From contig NC_064617.1 in assembly GCF_023898315.1 (NCBI RefSeq), forward strand, positions 619,557,000-619,620,999: 64,000 bases of DNA, given 5' to 3'. The DNA is from Schistocerca nitens. Taxonomy: Eukaryota; Arthropoda; Insecta; Orthoptera; Acrididae. The notes beneath the pieces are model-generated. The model was given only the letters and a program-made list of their open reading frames with translations, was not told the origin of the DNA and did no database searches. How positions within the stretch are numbered: the stretch's first letter is position 1; each line of letters starts with the position of its first letter. The translations under genes and the position numbers were made by a program. This document shows, piece after piece, positions 35,298 through 45,949 of this stretch.

Positions 35298-36190
35298 ACC
35301 ATAAAAAAATATCGTAGTTAATTTGGATTTCTTTATAGACTTGCAAACTTTCATGTTTAAAATCTTACAGATAACAGCACTATATAGGTACACAGTGAAA
35401 ATATGTGAAGTATTTATTAGCTTTTATTGTGTTAGACTGATGACCTCAGAAGTTAAGTCCCATAGTGCTCAGACCCATTTGAACCATTTTGTTATTGTGT
35501 TGCTCCCTGTTATTTCCTTTCTTGAATATATATTCACCAAACAATATTTTTTAGTTCATTCGGATTCATGTTTTCAAAAATAGGGTAACTCCATTACACG
35601 GTACATTCGTCTTCCAAAACAGTGCAAGGCCTGCCATCAGAGGTTTTAATTGCGTAACAGTCTCTTCCAGACTGCAAGTCACGCTGAGAAGCAGGATTAC
35701 AAGTATGACACATCACATGACTGCACAGTCTCTGAATTTCAAGATTACCATTTCCGTTACGTAGTTATCAGGGAGATAAAGGCTCTATGTTACAGAAAAT
35801 ACATTCACAAGTGGCCTCAGTATTCTACACAAAATGTGCGTGACGGACGTTTTCAACGAAACTGAAATGCGATGCCTATAAAAGTAATATAGACATCATG
35901 AACAGCTTTTGCGACACATACAATGTCTGATTTACATAGGGTAAACTAATATTTCTATTCGATCGTAATACCTAGATACTCCATCAGATTGTAATGACTT
36001 CTGCCTCAGAGAAGCATACGGATATTGGTCTAATATTTATAAGAAAAAAATTATTCGCCATGGCATAACTCTTTACGTCTTCTACAAAGCAGAGGTCGAG
36101 CTTGTTGTGCACCCGCACTGAAGATCGAAATCCTACGTGAATCGGCTGGATACCGCGAGGAATGAAGCTAATGACAAGAGCTCTATATCA

Positions 36191-36251
<61 letters not shown>

Positions 36252-36334
36252 AGAGAGAGTGTGGTACAAGTTGAGAATTTGTATTTGACAGGAAGCGTGC
36301 TAGGGCATCGAGTGCAGTTGTGGTGATCACTGTA
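35298..36334. other. Unidentified DNA with a long GT microsatellite
   Basis: No gene seen. A near-perfect (GT)n tract runs from 36194 to 36250, followed by a short GA run. Confidence 0.55.
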
Positions 36335-36440
36335 TCCGGATGGCATAGTGCTCAGCACATCTACCTAGTAAACAGGAGACCTAGGTCCGAATTCCGGTTC
36401 AACACAAATTTTCTACTTACGCCATTGATATCAATCAGAG
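36335..36440 (+). repeat. SINE-E, tRNA-like head (possible)
   Basis: GGCATAGTGCTCAGCACATC (box A-like) and GGTCCGAATTCCGG (box B-like) at tRNA spacing, followed by CACAAATTTTC and ATTGATATCAATCA, which resembles the tail at 55945-56040. Confidence 0.45.
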
Positions 36441-36608
36441 CCCACTAGCAGCTAATGTCTTTGATTCCTTTGCCTCTACAAATTAGTTTCTTTGATTACA
36501 TGTTTTGTGGTCTATAGTCTGACCAGACTGGTTTCATTCAGCTCTCCCCGGCAGTATATCCATTGTAAGTCGATTAGTCTCTGAATAGCTGCTGTATTCA
36601 GAATTCAA

Positions 36609-36806
36609 ATGGTTCAAATGGCTCTGAGCACTATGGGACTCAACTGCTGTGGTTATCAGTCCCCTAGAACTTAGAACTACTTAAACCTAACTAACCTAAG
36701 GACATCACACACATCCATGCCCGAGGCAGGATTCGAACCTGCGACCGTAGCAGTCGCACGGCTCCGGACTGCGCGCCTAGAACCGCGAGACCACCGCGGC
36801 CGGCTA
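36609..36806 (-). repeat. SINE-A with 14-bp TSD
   Basis: TSD TATTCAGAATTCAA at 36595-36608 and 36807-36820, perfect. Box B GGTTCGAATCC on the reverse strand. Confidence 0.9.
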
Positions 36807-37267
36807 TTCAGAATTCAATCAACATTCTTACTGTATTGGAGCCTTGGTTTTCCCCTGCAAATTTTGCCGCCAACATGTACTTCCATTACAAAAATGACGA
36901 TTCTTAACGCCTCATCAGAATGTATTCTATCCACCGATCCCCCCTTTTAGTCAAGCTGTGTCACATATTCCATTTTTTTCCAGTTCCATTCAGTATCTCG
37001 GCATTAGTTATTCGATCTACCCATCCTATTTTCAAAGTTCTTCTGTAGACCACGTTTAGAAAGCTTATCTACTCTTCTTGCCTGAATTTCTTTTCGTCGA
37101 CGTTACAGTGTACATTTTGTATCGTCTCTGCGCCGGCCATCCACGGCTAGACTACTCAACAAAAACAACACGCGTGGACGCCTGTTGCTTCTTGAAATAC
37201 AAAAATCTGAGAATTATTTTCTGCAAAAAGGTTGTATGTGCACTGTATTCAAGTGTCAGGATACTGT

Positions 37268-37469
37268 TCAAATGGGTCAAATGGCTCTAAGTACTATGGG
37301 ACTTAACATCTGGGGTCATCGGTCCCCTATAATTCAGAACTACTTAAACCGAACTAACCTAAGGACATCACACACATCCATGCCCGAGGCAGTGTTCGAA
37401 CCTGCCACCGTAGCGGTCTCGCGGCTCCAGACTGAAGCGCCTAGAACCGCTCTGTCACACCGGTCGCCC
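37268..37469 (-). repeat. SINE-A with 13-bp TSD
   Basis: TSD GTCAGGATACTGT at 37255-37267 and 37470-37482, perfect. Sequence more diverged than 36609. Confidence 0.88.
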
Positions 37470-38345
37470 GTCAGGATACTGTGTTCAGTACCTTAAGCAT
37501 TAACACTACCATTTAACTTTCCTTTTTTGTATCAATCCACTGTATACATTGTACTGACTGGGGTCTAGTGCCCGAGCTCGTGAGTTTCACACGCTGTATT
37601 TTACCCCTACTACCTTCATAAATGTACAAATGCTTTCTTCTTTCTGTCTTATACGGTTAGGGACCGTGTTTCAACAATTCTCCGGGACACAAACTTATCT
37701 TGGTCGACTTCTACCAGCTTTTTCTTTCTTCTATAAGTAATTTATATCAGTATTTTGCAACTATGACGTACTAAAATGACGGTTCGGTAATTCGCTTGTC
37801 TGATATATCTTGCGCACAATGTGGGATAGTCTTGTCATGGCTGACTCTCCCAAAGATCTCAGTAATTGTGAGAGATTGTTGTATATTCCAGGAGACTTGT
37901 TTCTACTTAGGTATTTCTGAGCACTGTCCAATTTTCTCTCAGTCTCATAATTCTCATCTCATGTTATTTATTTCCTCTTCTAGTCTTCAAGTTCTTTGAC
38001 GCCTGTATTCCCTTCAACCTGCTTCATTTTCTGTATTTTCAGGTTTTCTCTTTTCGTTAAATATACTCAGTATGTCGTTCTTTAGAAAAGGATTATCGCT
38101 GGGTATTTTTCCTTTGCCTATTTCATAATCTACTTATTTCGTTATTTCAGACCCATTCTTGTTCCCAGTGTTTCTTGTCCCTGATTTAACCAATCGTTGC
38201 CTAAAATTCCCTCTTGAAACCCGAACATTTGGCTTCTTTCAGCTTATACTGGCCCAGTTACTTTTAGTTCCAAAATTTTTTTATAATTTCTTCACTTTTA
38301 ATCTGCATTTCATGTAGAAAAAATGATCAGAGTCCCTATTTCTAT

Positions 38346-38541
38346 CGGCCGGTGTGGCCGAGCGGTTCTAGGCGCTACAGTCTGGAACCGTGCGACCGCT
38401 ACGGTCGCAGGTTCGAATCCTGCCTCGGGCATGGATGTGTGTGATGTCCTTAGGTTAGTTAGGTTTAAGTAGTTCTAAGTTCTAGGGGACTGATAACCCC
38501 AGAAGTTAAGTCCCATAGTGCTCAGAGCCATTTGAACCAGT
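38346..38541 (+). repeat. SINE-A, plus orientation
   Basis: Starts CGGCCGGTGTGGCCGAGCGG, box B GGTTCGAATCC, ends GAGCCATTTGAACCAG. No clear TSD found. Confidence 0.88.
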
Positions 38542-39087
38542 TTTGAACAGGAGGTAGTTGAAATACCAGGTGCTATTAAAAATTCAGCGCTTCCCTCAAA
38601 TCATCATAAAGGCGTGTTATGCAAAGCAGGCGTCATATCATTTTTACTCATTAACCCTACTTGATAAGTTTCTTGACTGAAAAACAAGTTGCCCAATCAA
38701 TTATCTCTTTCACATCGCTGGACCATCATGTAGCCAAGATATTTTGTTAGTAATATGTCATTTTCAAATTGATACCATACAGTTTTATGGTTTTATTTTT
38801 CTAGGAAGAGAATACCTTACTCCCGGTGATTTTGATGGCTTAAGTCTCTTTACATTTCAGTTACATTACTAACACAAGCACTTTACAATAGAAGTTCCTT
38901 ACAACTGCTTTTACGGTTTTCACTCGTTAACAGGGGGAGTTACCTCTACACTAAAAGAAAAAAAATCCACAGACAATTTACTACATTGCATTTCCTTAGT
39001 TAAATTCCTTCCACGGTACTAGTCCTTTACTGTTATCATCACAGATGAAAAGTTCACTTTAATTTGACGAATACTAATACAATATGT
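38542..39087. other. Unidentified AT-rich DNA
   Basis: No recognisable feature before the CR1 5' repeats. Confidence 0.4.
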
Positions 39088-39090
39088 TGT

Positions 39091-39790
39091 TGTCTTGTGA
39101 CAGCCAGAGCGAGAGCACCAGCAGCAGCGAGTACTGTTTGTATAAAGCGTTTATTTTGCATTTTGTTTACGACCTTCCACTAAGGAAGGGATTCTATTAG
39201 TGTTTATCTGCTCTGCATAGTAACTAACAGTTCTTGATAAAACTTTACGTAGTTTTCGTGTTAGATTTCTTAGTGTTTTCTTGATCGTTTAGAACAGAAA
39301 GCGCCCTAAAACCGTCTTTTGTTTGTTTCGCGGCCGTTAGCCACTAGTCACTTGAATCAGCAGTTGTCTTGTGACAGCCAGAGCGAGAGCACCAGCAGCA
39401 GCGAGTACTGTTTGTATAAAGCGTTTATTTTGCATTTTGTTTACGGCCTTCCACTAAGGAAGGGATTCTATTTGTGTTTATCTGCTCTGCATAGTAACTA
39501 ACAGTTCTTGATAAAACTTTACGTAGTTTTCGTGTTAGATTTCTTAGTGTTTTCTTGATCGTTTAGAACAGAAAGCGCCCAAAAACCGTCTTTTGTTTGT
39601 TTCGCGGCCGTTAGCCACTAGTCACTTGAATCATCAGTGGTCTTGTGACAGCCAGAGCGAGAGCACCAGCAGCAGCGAGTACTGTTTGTATAAAGCGTTT
39701 ATTTTGCATTTTGTTTACGACCTTCCACTAAGGAAGGGATTCTATTTGTGTTTATCTGCTCTGCATAGAAACTAACAGTTCTTGATCGTT
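39091..39790 (+). repeat. Tandem 274-bp 5' repeat of the CR1 element
   Basis: Units with TCTTGTGACAGCCAGAGCG begin at 39093, 39367 and 39641, exactly 274 bp apart, nearly identical. The third unit is shortened and leads into the leader. Position upstream of ORF1 matches the monomer promoters known from mouse L1; promoter activity here is inferred. Confidence 0.88.
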
Positions 39791-39968
39791 AGGAGAGAAA
39801 TTTATTTTGTACTTATTTGCTGCGCTTAGCTTTTAAATAGTTTTTCTGGGAAAACCTAGCGTAGTTTTCGCGTCTCGTATTTCAGTGAGTGTTTCTTGAT
39901 TATCAGAGTAGCTCATCAGAAGATTATCTTGGGAATTTGTCACCGTATAGAGTAGGGTAAACATAGTC

Positions 39969-40961
39969 ATGTGTAGGGACTGTGGTTGTTGTGAGCGGAC
40001 GCAAGGAGAATTGGCCACTCTTCGGGGGCAGGTGGAGGCTTTGTCTGTTAGGCTCATCGAGCTCGAGGCGCAGGCGTCGGCTCGTAGTGGCGTTGGGGCA
40101 ACTGTGGTGAGACCTATGCCTACCTCGGTGGCCTTGGAATCACATGGAACCCCTGATGTCGCTGCGTCTTCCGGCAGTGAGCATCTTACCGGTCAGCCAT
40201 CACTCCAGGGTGAATGGCGGACAGTGGTGGGCTCGCGCGTGCCTGGCCGAAAGGCGAAGGTGGGATCTGGCCGCGTGGCAGCTGCCTTACCCCTTTCCAA
40301 CAGGTACGGGGTGCTTCCTAGTGGTGATGACATCGTTTCCGAGCCACCACAGGATGCCTCGCCTGTTGGGCCAGTGGCCGATTCTCCGGCAAGGTCCCGA
40401 CAGTCACAGAGGGCGGGCCTATTAGTTATAGGGAGCTCCAACGTTAGGCGGGTTATGGAGCCCCTCAGGAAAATAGCGGGTAGGTCGAGGAAGAATGCCA
40501 GTGTGCACTCGGTGTGCTTGCCGGGGGGTCTCGTCCGTAATGTGGAGGAGGCCCTTCCGGCAGCTATTGAACGCACTGGGTGTGACCGGCTGCAGATAGT
40601 AGCACATGTCGGAACGAATGACGCCTGCCGCTTGGGTTCTGAGGCCATCCTTGGTTCCTTCCGGCGGCTGGCTGATTTGGTGAAGACAACCAGCATCGCA
40701 CGCGGAGTGCAAGCTGAGCTTAATATCTGCAGCATAGTGCCCAGAGTCGATCGCGGTCCTCTGGTTTGGAGCCGTGTGGAGGGTCTAAACCAGAGGCTCA
40801 GACGACTCTGCGACTATAATGGTTGCAAATTCATCGACCTCCGTTATTGGGTGGAGAACTGTAGGGCCCCCCTAGACAGGTCAGGCGTGCACTACACACC
40901 GGAAGCAGCTACTAGGGTAGCAGAGTACGTGTGGCGTGCACACGGGTTTTTTTTAGGTTAG
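39969..40961 (+). CDS. CR1 ORF1 protein with SGNH/GDSL-esterase-like domain
   Basis: 330 residues from the ATG at 39969, the first after the 5' repeats. The N-terminus has a Cys cluster (CRDCGCC) and a short coiled coil (ELATLRGQVEALSVRLIELEAQ region, residues 14-35). A low-complexity linker of about 110 residues follows. The SGNH-like domain occupies about 148-330: LLVIGSSN (nucleophile Ser near 156), VAHVGTND (Asn and Asp near 217-218) and DRSGVHYT (Asp 303, His 308). The order Ser, Gly/Asn block, Asp-x-x-His fits the family, and CR1 ORF1 proteins with esterase domains are known. The likely role is RNA-protein complex formation or membrane interaction. It ends HGFFLG at a run of eight T that is also the start of the ORF2 overlap. 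The frame is intact. Confidence 0.85.
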   Translation: MCRDCGCCERTQGELATLRGQVEALSVRLIELEAQASARSGVGATVVRPMPTSVALESHGTPDVAASSGSEHLTGQPSLQGEWRTVVGSRVPGRKAKVGSGRVAAALPLSNRYGVLPSGDDIVSEPPQDASPVGPVADSPARSRQSQRAGLLVIGSSNVRRVMEPLRKIAGRSRKNASVHSVCLPGGLVRNVEEALPAAIERTGCDRLQIVAHVGTNDACRLGSEAILGSFRRLADLVKTTSIARGVQAELNICSIVPRVDRGPLVWSRVEGLNQRLRRLCDYNGCKFIDLRYWVENCRAPLDRSGVHYTPEAATRVAEYVWRAHGFFLG

Positions 40962-43784
40962 AGGGACCCCCCATTGGGCGAAACGATAAAATACCTGACG
41001 GCTTACCAGAGAGAACATCAGCATCGTTGATAAAGAACGTCCGTCCTCAGAGACCAAAAACAAGAAAAGTTAACGTAATATTGGTAAACTGCAGGAGTAT
41101 CCAGGGCAAGGTTCCTGAATTAGTATCGCTTATTGAAGGAAATAGTGCGCTTATAGTATTAGGAACGGAAAGTTGGTTAAAACCGGAAGTGAACAGTAAC
41201 GAAATCCTAGACACAGAATGGAATATATACCGAAAGGATATGATAAACGCCAATGGTGGAGGAGTATTTATAGCAGTAAAGAATTCAATAATATCCAGTG
41301 AAGTTATTAGCGAATGCGAATGTGAAATAATCTGGGTTAAGTATCCAAGGTGGGTCAGATATGATAGTCGGATGCTTCTATAGACCACCTGCATCAGCAA
41401 CCGTAGTAGTTGAGCGCCTCAGAGAGAACCTGCAGAACGTCGTGAAGAAGTTTCGTGATCATACTATTGTAATAGGGGGAGACTTCAATCTACCAGGTAT
41501 AGAATGGGATAGTCACAATCAGAACTGGAGCCAGGGACAGAGACTCTTGTGACATTATCCTGACTGCCTTGTCCGAGAATTACTTCGAGCAGATAGAGAA
41601 CCAACTCGTGAAGCTAACGTTTTAGACCTCATAGCAACAAATAAACCGGAACTTTTCGACTCCGTGAATGTAGAAGAGGGTATCAGTGATCATAAGTCAG
41701 TGGTTGCATCAATGACTACAAGTGTAATAAGAAATGCCAAGAAAGGAAGGAAAATATATTTGCTTAACAAGAGTGATAGGGCACAAATCGCAGAATATCT
41801 GAGTGACCACCATCAAACGTTCATTTCTGAGGAAGAGGATGTGGAACAAAAATGGAAAAAATTCAGAAACATCGTCCAGTACGCCTTAGATAAGTTCGTA
41901 CTGACTAAGGTCCAAAGCGAGGGGAAAGATCCACCGTGGTATAACAATCATGTACGAAAGGTACTACGGAAACAAAGAAAGCTTCATCATAGGTTTAAGA
42001 GTAGTCGAATCATAGCTGATAAGGAAAAGCTGAACGAAGCGAAAAAGAGCGTAAAGAGAGCAATGAGAGAAGCATTCAACGAATTCGAACATAAAACATT
42101 GGCAAACAATCAAAACAAGAACCCTAAAAAGTTTTGGTCATATGTAAAATCGGTAAGCGGATCTAAATCCCCTATTCAGTCACTCGTTGACCACGATGGC
42201 ACCGAAACAGAGGACGACCGAAGAAAGGCAGAAATACTGAATTCAGTGTTCCGAAACTGTTTCACTGCGGAAAATCGTAACACGGTCCCTGACTTCAGCC
42301 GTCGCATGGACGCCAAAATGGAAAATATTGAAATAAACGATATCGGAATTGAAAAACAACTGCTATCACTTAGTAGCGGAAAAGCATCCGGACCAGACGA
42401 GATACCCGTAAGATTCTACAGTGATTATGCTAAAGAACTTGCCCCCTTTCTATCAGCAATTTATCGTAGATCTCTGGAAGAACGTAAAGTACCTAGCGAC
42501 TGGAAGAAAGCGCAGGTCGTTCCCATTTTCAAGAAGGGTCATAAATCAGATGCGAATAATTATAGGCCTATTTCGCTTACGTCAATCTGTTGTAGAATAA
42601 TGGAACATGTTTTATGTTCTCGTATTATGACGTTCTTAGATAATACAAATCTCCTTCATCATAACCAACATGGATTCCGCAAACAGAGATCATGTGAAAC
42701 TCAGCTCACCCTATTTGTCCAAGAAATTCACAGTGCCGTAGACACTGGCGAGCAGATTGATGCCGTATTCCTGGACTTCAGGAAGGCATTTGATACGGTT
42801 CCGTACTTACGTTTAGTGAAAAAAATACGAGCTTACGGAATATCGGACCAGGTTTGTGATTGGATTCAGGATTTCCTAGAAGAAAGAACACAACATGTCA
42901 TTCTTAACGGTTCAAAATCTGCAGATGTAGAGGTAATTTCGGGAGTACCGCAAGGAAGCGTGATAGGACCTTTATTGTTTACAATATACATAAATGACTT
43001 AGTTGACAACATCGGTAGCTCCGTGAGGCTATTTGCAGATGACACGGTTGTCTACAAGAAAGTAGCAACATCAGAAGACTCGTACGTACTCCAGGAAGAC
43101 CTGCAGAGGATTAATGAATGGTGCGACAGCTGGCAGCTTTCCCTAAACGTAGATAAATGTAATATAATGCGCATACATAGGGGCAGAAATCCATTCCAGT
43201 ACGATTATGCCATAGGTGGTAAATCATTGGAAGCGGTAACGACCGTAAAATACTTAGGAGTTACTATCCGGAGCGATCTGAAGTGGAATGATCACATAAA
43301 ACAAATAGTGGGAAAAGCAGGCGCCAGGTTGAGATTCATAGGAAGAATTCTAAGAAAGTGTGACTCATCGACGAAAGAAGTAGCTTACAAAACGCTTGTT
43401 CGTCCGATTCTTGAGTATTGCTCATCAGTATGGGACCCTTACCAGGTTGGATTAATAGAAGAGATAGACATGATCCAGCGAAAAGCAGCGCGATTCGTCA
43501 TGGGGACATTTAGTCAGCGCGAGAGCGTTACGGAGATGCTGAACAAGCTCCAGTGGCGGACACTTCAAGAAAGGCGTTACGCAATACGGAGAGGTTTATT
43601 ATCGAAATTACGAGAGAGCACATTCCGGGAAGAGATGGGCAACATATTACTACCGCCCACATATATCTCGCGTAATGATCACAACGAAAAGATCCGAGAA
43701 ATTAGAGCAAATACGGAGACTTACAAGCAGTCGTTCTTCCCACGCACAATTCGTGAATGGAACAGGGAAGGGGGGATCAGATAG
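40931..43784 (+). pseudogene. CR1 ORF2: endonuclease and reverse transcriptase (one frameshift, one stop)
   Basis: Open in the -1 frame relative to ORF1 and overlapping its last 31 bases, with no ATG near the overlap. The apurinic-type endonuclease begins VNVILVNCRSIQGK near 41065, with LGTESWLKP near 41160. A frameshift lies near 41345-41361. The endonuclease continues VGCFYRPPAS and GGDFNLPGIEWD, meets a TGA at 41550-41552, and resumes in the same frame with DLIATNKPEL and GISDHKSV. Reverse transcriptase follows without a break from about 41664: KASGPDEIPVRFY, NYRPISLTS, VFLDFRKAFDTVP, SGVPQGSVIGPLLF, catalytic LFADDTVVY at 43029-43055, then SVKYLGVT-type, LRFIGRILRKC and YCSSVWDPYQVGL. Length is normal for CR1. 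The RT half is unbroken over about 700 codons, so decay is recent. Confidence 0.86.
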
Positions 43785-43852
43785 TGGTACAATAACTACC
43801 CTCCGCCACACACCGTAAGGTGGCTCGCGGAGTATAGATGTAGATGTAGATG

Positions 43853-45690
43853 TTTTACACAAAGGCTGTGACAGTATCAGGCTTAAGTTTAGAGCACATA
43901 TACTTTTTCTATTAGTCAGCACAATTATAATTTTACTTTTGTAGACGTTTGCCACAGCATCATTTATTCATGCAGCCCTCTGAGAACACATGTATTTATT
44001 CATTAGCTAATACTGGTGGAGTTACTCTTTTCCTTTCTTATTATATGAGGCCGATGACACCGCATCTGCTTTATCTGATACATATTTCAAAACAGTCCTT
44101 ACGAGCCTGTTTTTTTTTTTTTAACATTAGTCAAATTCCTTTTCTTACGAAAGGTCGAGTCGTTCGTCCCTTGTAAATATTCTATACTCCTGACAAAACT
44201 GTTTTCAATTATTTATGTGTAGCATGTCAACTGATTCTGATTCCCTTTTATAAACCTACCGTAAATTAAAGTGGTCCTTGGTGATATACCTATATTTACT
44301 CACAACAACAAATGCATATCTACCGAATAACAGCAACTAGCCACTAATGTAACCTACTTAAGTATAAAATAACATTAATATTCACATACATAACCATAGT
44401 ACCTCAGAGAAAAAATTGGGTGTTATTCATTTTATAGCTGTAAGACAAAAGCTGCCCACTTTTATTTTACATTAATTCAATCGTAGCCTGAAAGAAGTCA
44501 GTGGTGTTTACCTGTGTAAATAGCAAAGTGTGATTCCTAAGCCAGTCGTTACTTCCCAGCTCTTAGTTGCTTACCTTTCCTTGGGGAAATGCATTACCTT
44601 GTAACATCAGTATTAAGTCGTCTAAATTAATAAAAATCTTTTGCATTTAAAATTTGTCATGATATAACTGTGATATGCAAAGACTATTTCAAAAGTATTA
44701 TGTACGTAACGTTAGGGGGCTTTTCTAATGCATGTTTGTAACTTACTTAAAGAAATACGTGAAATGTATAATTTAAATAATATTTTGTCATAGATCAATG
44801 AAATTAAAATGTTTGTGTATGTAATTTTGTGTGTAAGTTGCCATTTGCATAAAATGGTACACACTTAGGGATAATATGCAGGATATGTGTTATATAGAAG
44901 ATGGAGTCTGTTTCTTCTGTACGGAAGTTACTGTGTGAATCATAAAAGCTTGCTCGGGTTCCTGGCACGCTACGAGTAGAGTGAGCGGGAACGATAAGAC
45001 GTAGTCTGTAGCAGTGAAAGAGACAAAGCAGGCCATGTCTGGAAATTGTTGCACATGATCCTCGGATGAGGATTGCTGAATTATTATGGCTTTGGTACAA
45101 CATGTTGGGCTATGTTATGGACGTTAAACCTCTGCCAAGAACAATTAGTCCATACTTCAAGAAACTTGTACGCCATACTACGGATAGCGTAGCTGCCATT
45201 ACTATCGGCCACGCAACAACGCCTACAGCCAACAGGTTACGAATGGTATAATTAGAATTGTAGGAGCTTGAACCATTAATCCAAAACTTAATTTTTTGAG
45301 TAATTATTGTGTTAAACACAAAATTTGCTTCACCCTGTTATGTAAATCCTAATCATTCACCTATATAGTTCCCCTCCCTGATGTTTGATTATTCTGAGTT
45401 AACCTATTATAAAACATTTGAAGCGCTTTATTCATTTTCTAAAAGTGATAATTTTTATCTTTGAATAAATTTCTCAAAATTATTGTTCTCAAATAAATTT
45501 TAAAGTGAAGGTAACAATACTCTATGATTTGCGTAATAGTTGTTGAACTAAAATTTAGCTGAAGTACTGAAGTAGATATTTTCAGACAAATTTAGCGATT
45601 TTAATATTCTTACTCTCTTTATGCCAAAAAACAAAGTGAATGTGAGTAAATGTTTTTAGCAAAGTACAAATAAAACTCTTCCAGTTACAA
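43853..45690. other. Unidentified AT-rich DNA
   Basis: About 1.8 kb with no supported coding region, repeat pair or tRNA-like box. Confidence 0.45.
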
Positions 45691-45734
45691 ATGAAATTGA
45701 ATATAATACAAAGAGATACCAAAATCGGCGAGCC

Positions 45735-45930
45735 TTTAGGGGAAGGACAGGAGATGAGGTCTATGTCCGTAATTTTCCCGGGAGGCAGGTGCGTGTCGGA
45801 GATCTTAGTAGATTCACACCTCGCTTTTTGGGGCCTTGCACCGCTGTGCTTATTTTGGGCCTGGTGAATCTTCTGGTTAAGGATAACCGCACCGGTAAGC
45901 AGTACCGGGTCCACCTTAGCCAAGTTAAAA
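45735..45930 (+). pseudogene. LTR-retrotransposon integrase C-terminus remnant
   Basis: Reads GDEVYVRNFPGRQVRVGDLS, then FLGPCTAVLI and RTGKQYRVHLSQVK. This is the pattern of the SH3-like C-terminal domain of Gypsy integrases: G-D-x-V/L-x-V at the start, G-P at the middle, V-H-x-S-Q at the end. It runs into a pure A tract (45926-45949). Nothing upstream of 45690 resembles the catalytic core, so only the tail survives. Confidence 0.6.
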
Positions 45931-45949
45931 AAAAAAAAAAAAAAAAAAA
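45926..45949 (+). repeat. A-homopolymer, about 23-24 bp
   Basis: Uninterrupted A tract directly after the integrase tail motif. It may be an expanded Lys-codon run or the scar of a retroposed transcript. Confidence 0.8.

Larger units (their letters stand above)
36490..38345 (-). pseudogene. RTE-like LINE fragment carrying two SINE-A insertions
   Basis: The left end, GTCTGACCAGACTGGTTTCA, is the family 3' terminus in reverse. Leftward reading gives RGKPRL near 36850, a region with NFENRMGRSNN near 37050, then after the second SINE the fingers, NYRTVILV...YRR and VEVDQDKFVSRR, near 37650-37790. Frames are broken throughout. SINE-A copies at 36609-36806 and 37268-37469 split it and are therefore younger. 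The right edge is at or near the plus-strand SINE-A at 38346. Confidence 0.6.
39088..43852 (+). mobile_element. Nearly full-length CR1 LINE
   Basis: A non-LTR retrotransposon that copies itself by target-primed reverse transcription. Order: tandem 5' repeats (39091-about 39790), leader, ORF1 (39969-40961), ORF2 (from about 40931 to 43784), a short 3' untranslated region and a GATGTA-type simple repeat tail (43836-43852). ORF1 has no lesion; ORF2 has one frameshift and one stop. CR1 is assigned from ORF1's SGNH-esterase-like domain and the ORF2 order of endonuclease then reverse transcriptase without RNase H. No TSD was identified. It is the least damaged element in the window. Confidence 0.88.

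Noticed and set aside
36133-36330. Open frame containing a His-Thr repeat
   Set aside because: It is a translation of the (GT)n microsatellite, with no other coding signal.
39091-39790. CRISPR array or satellite
   Set aside because: Unit length of 274 bp with no spacers, fixed at the 5' end of a LINE; eukaryotic setting.
40193-40735. 180-codon minus-strand frame
   Set aside because: Antisense shadow of the intact CR1 ORF1, GC-rich with matching codon phase.
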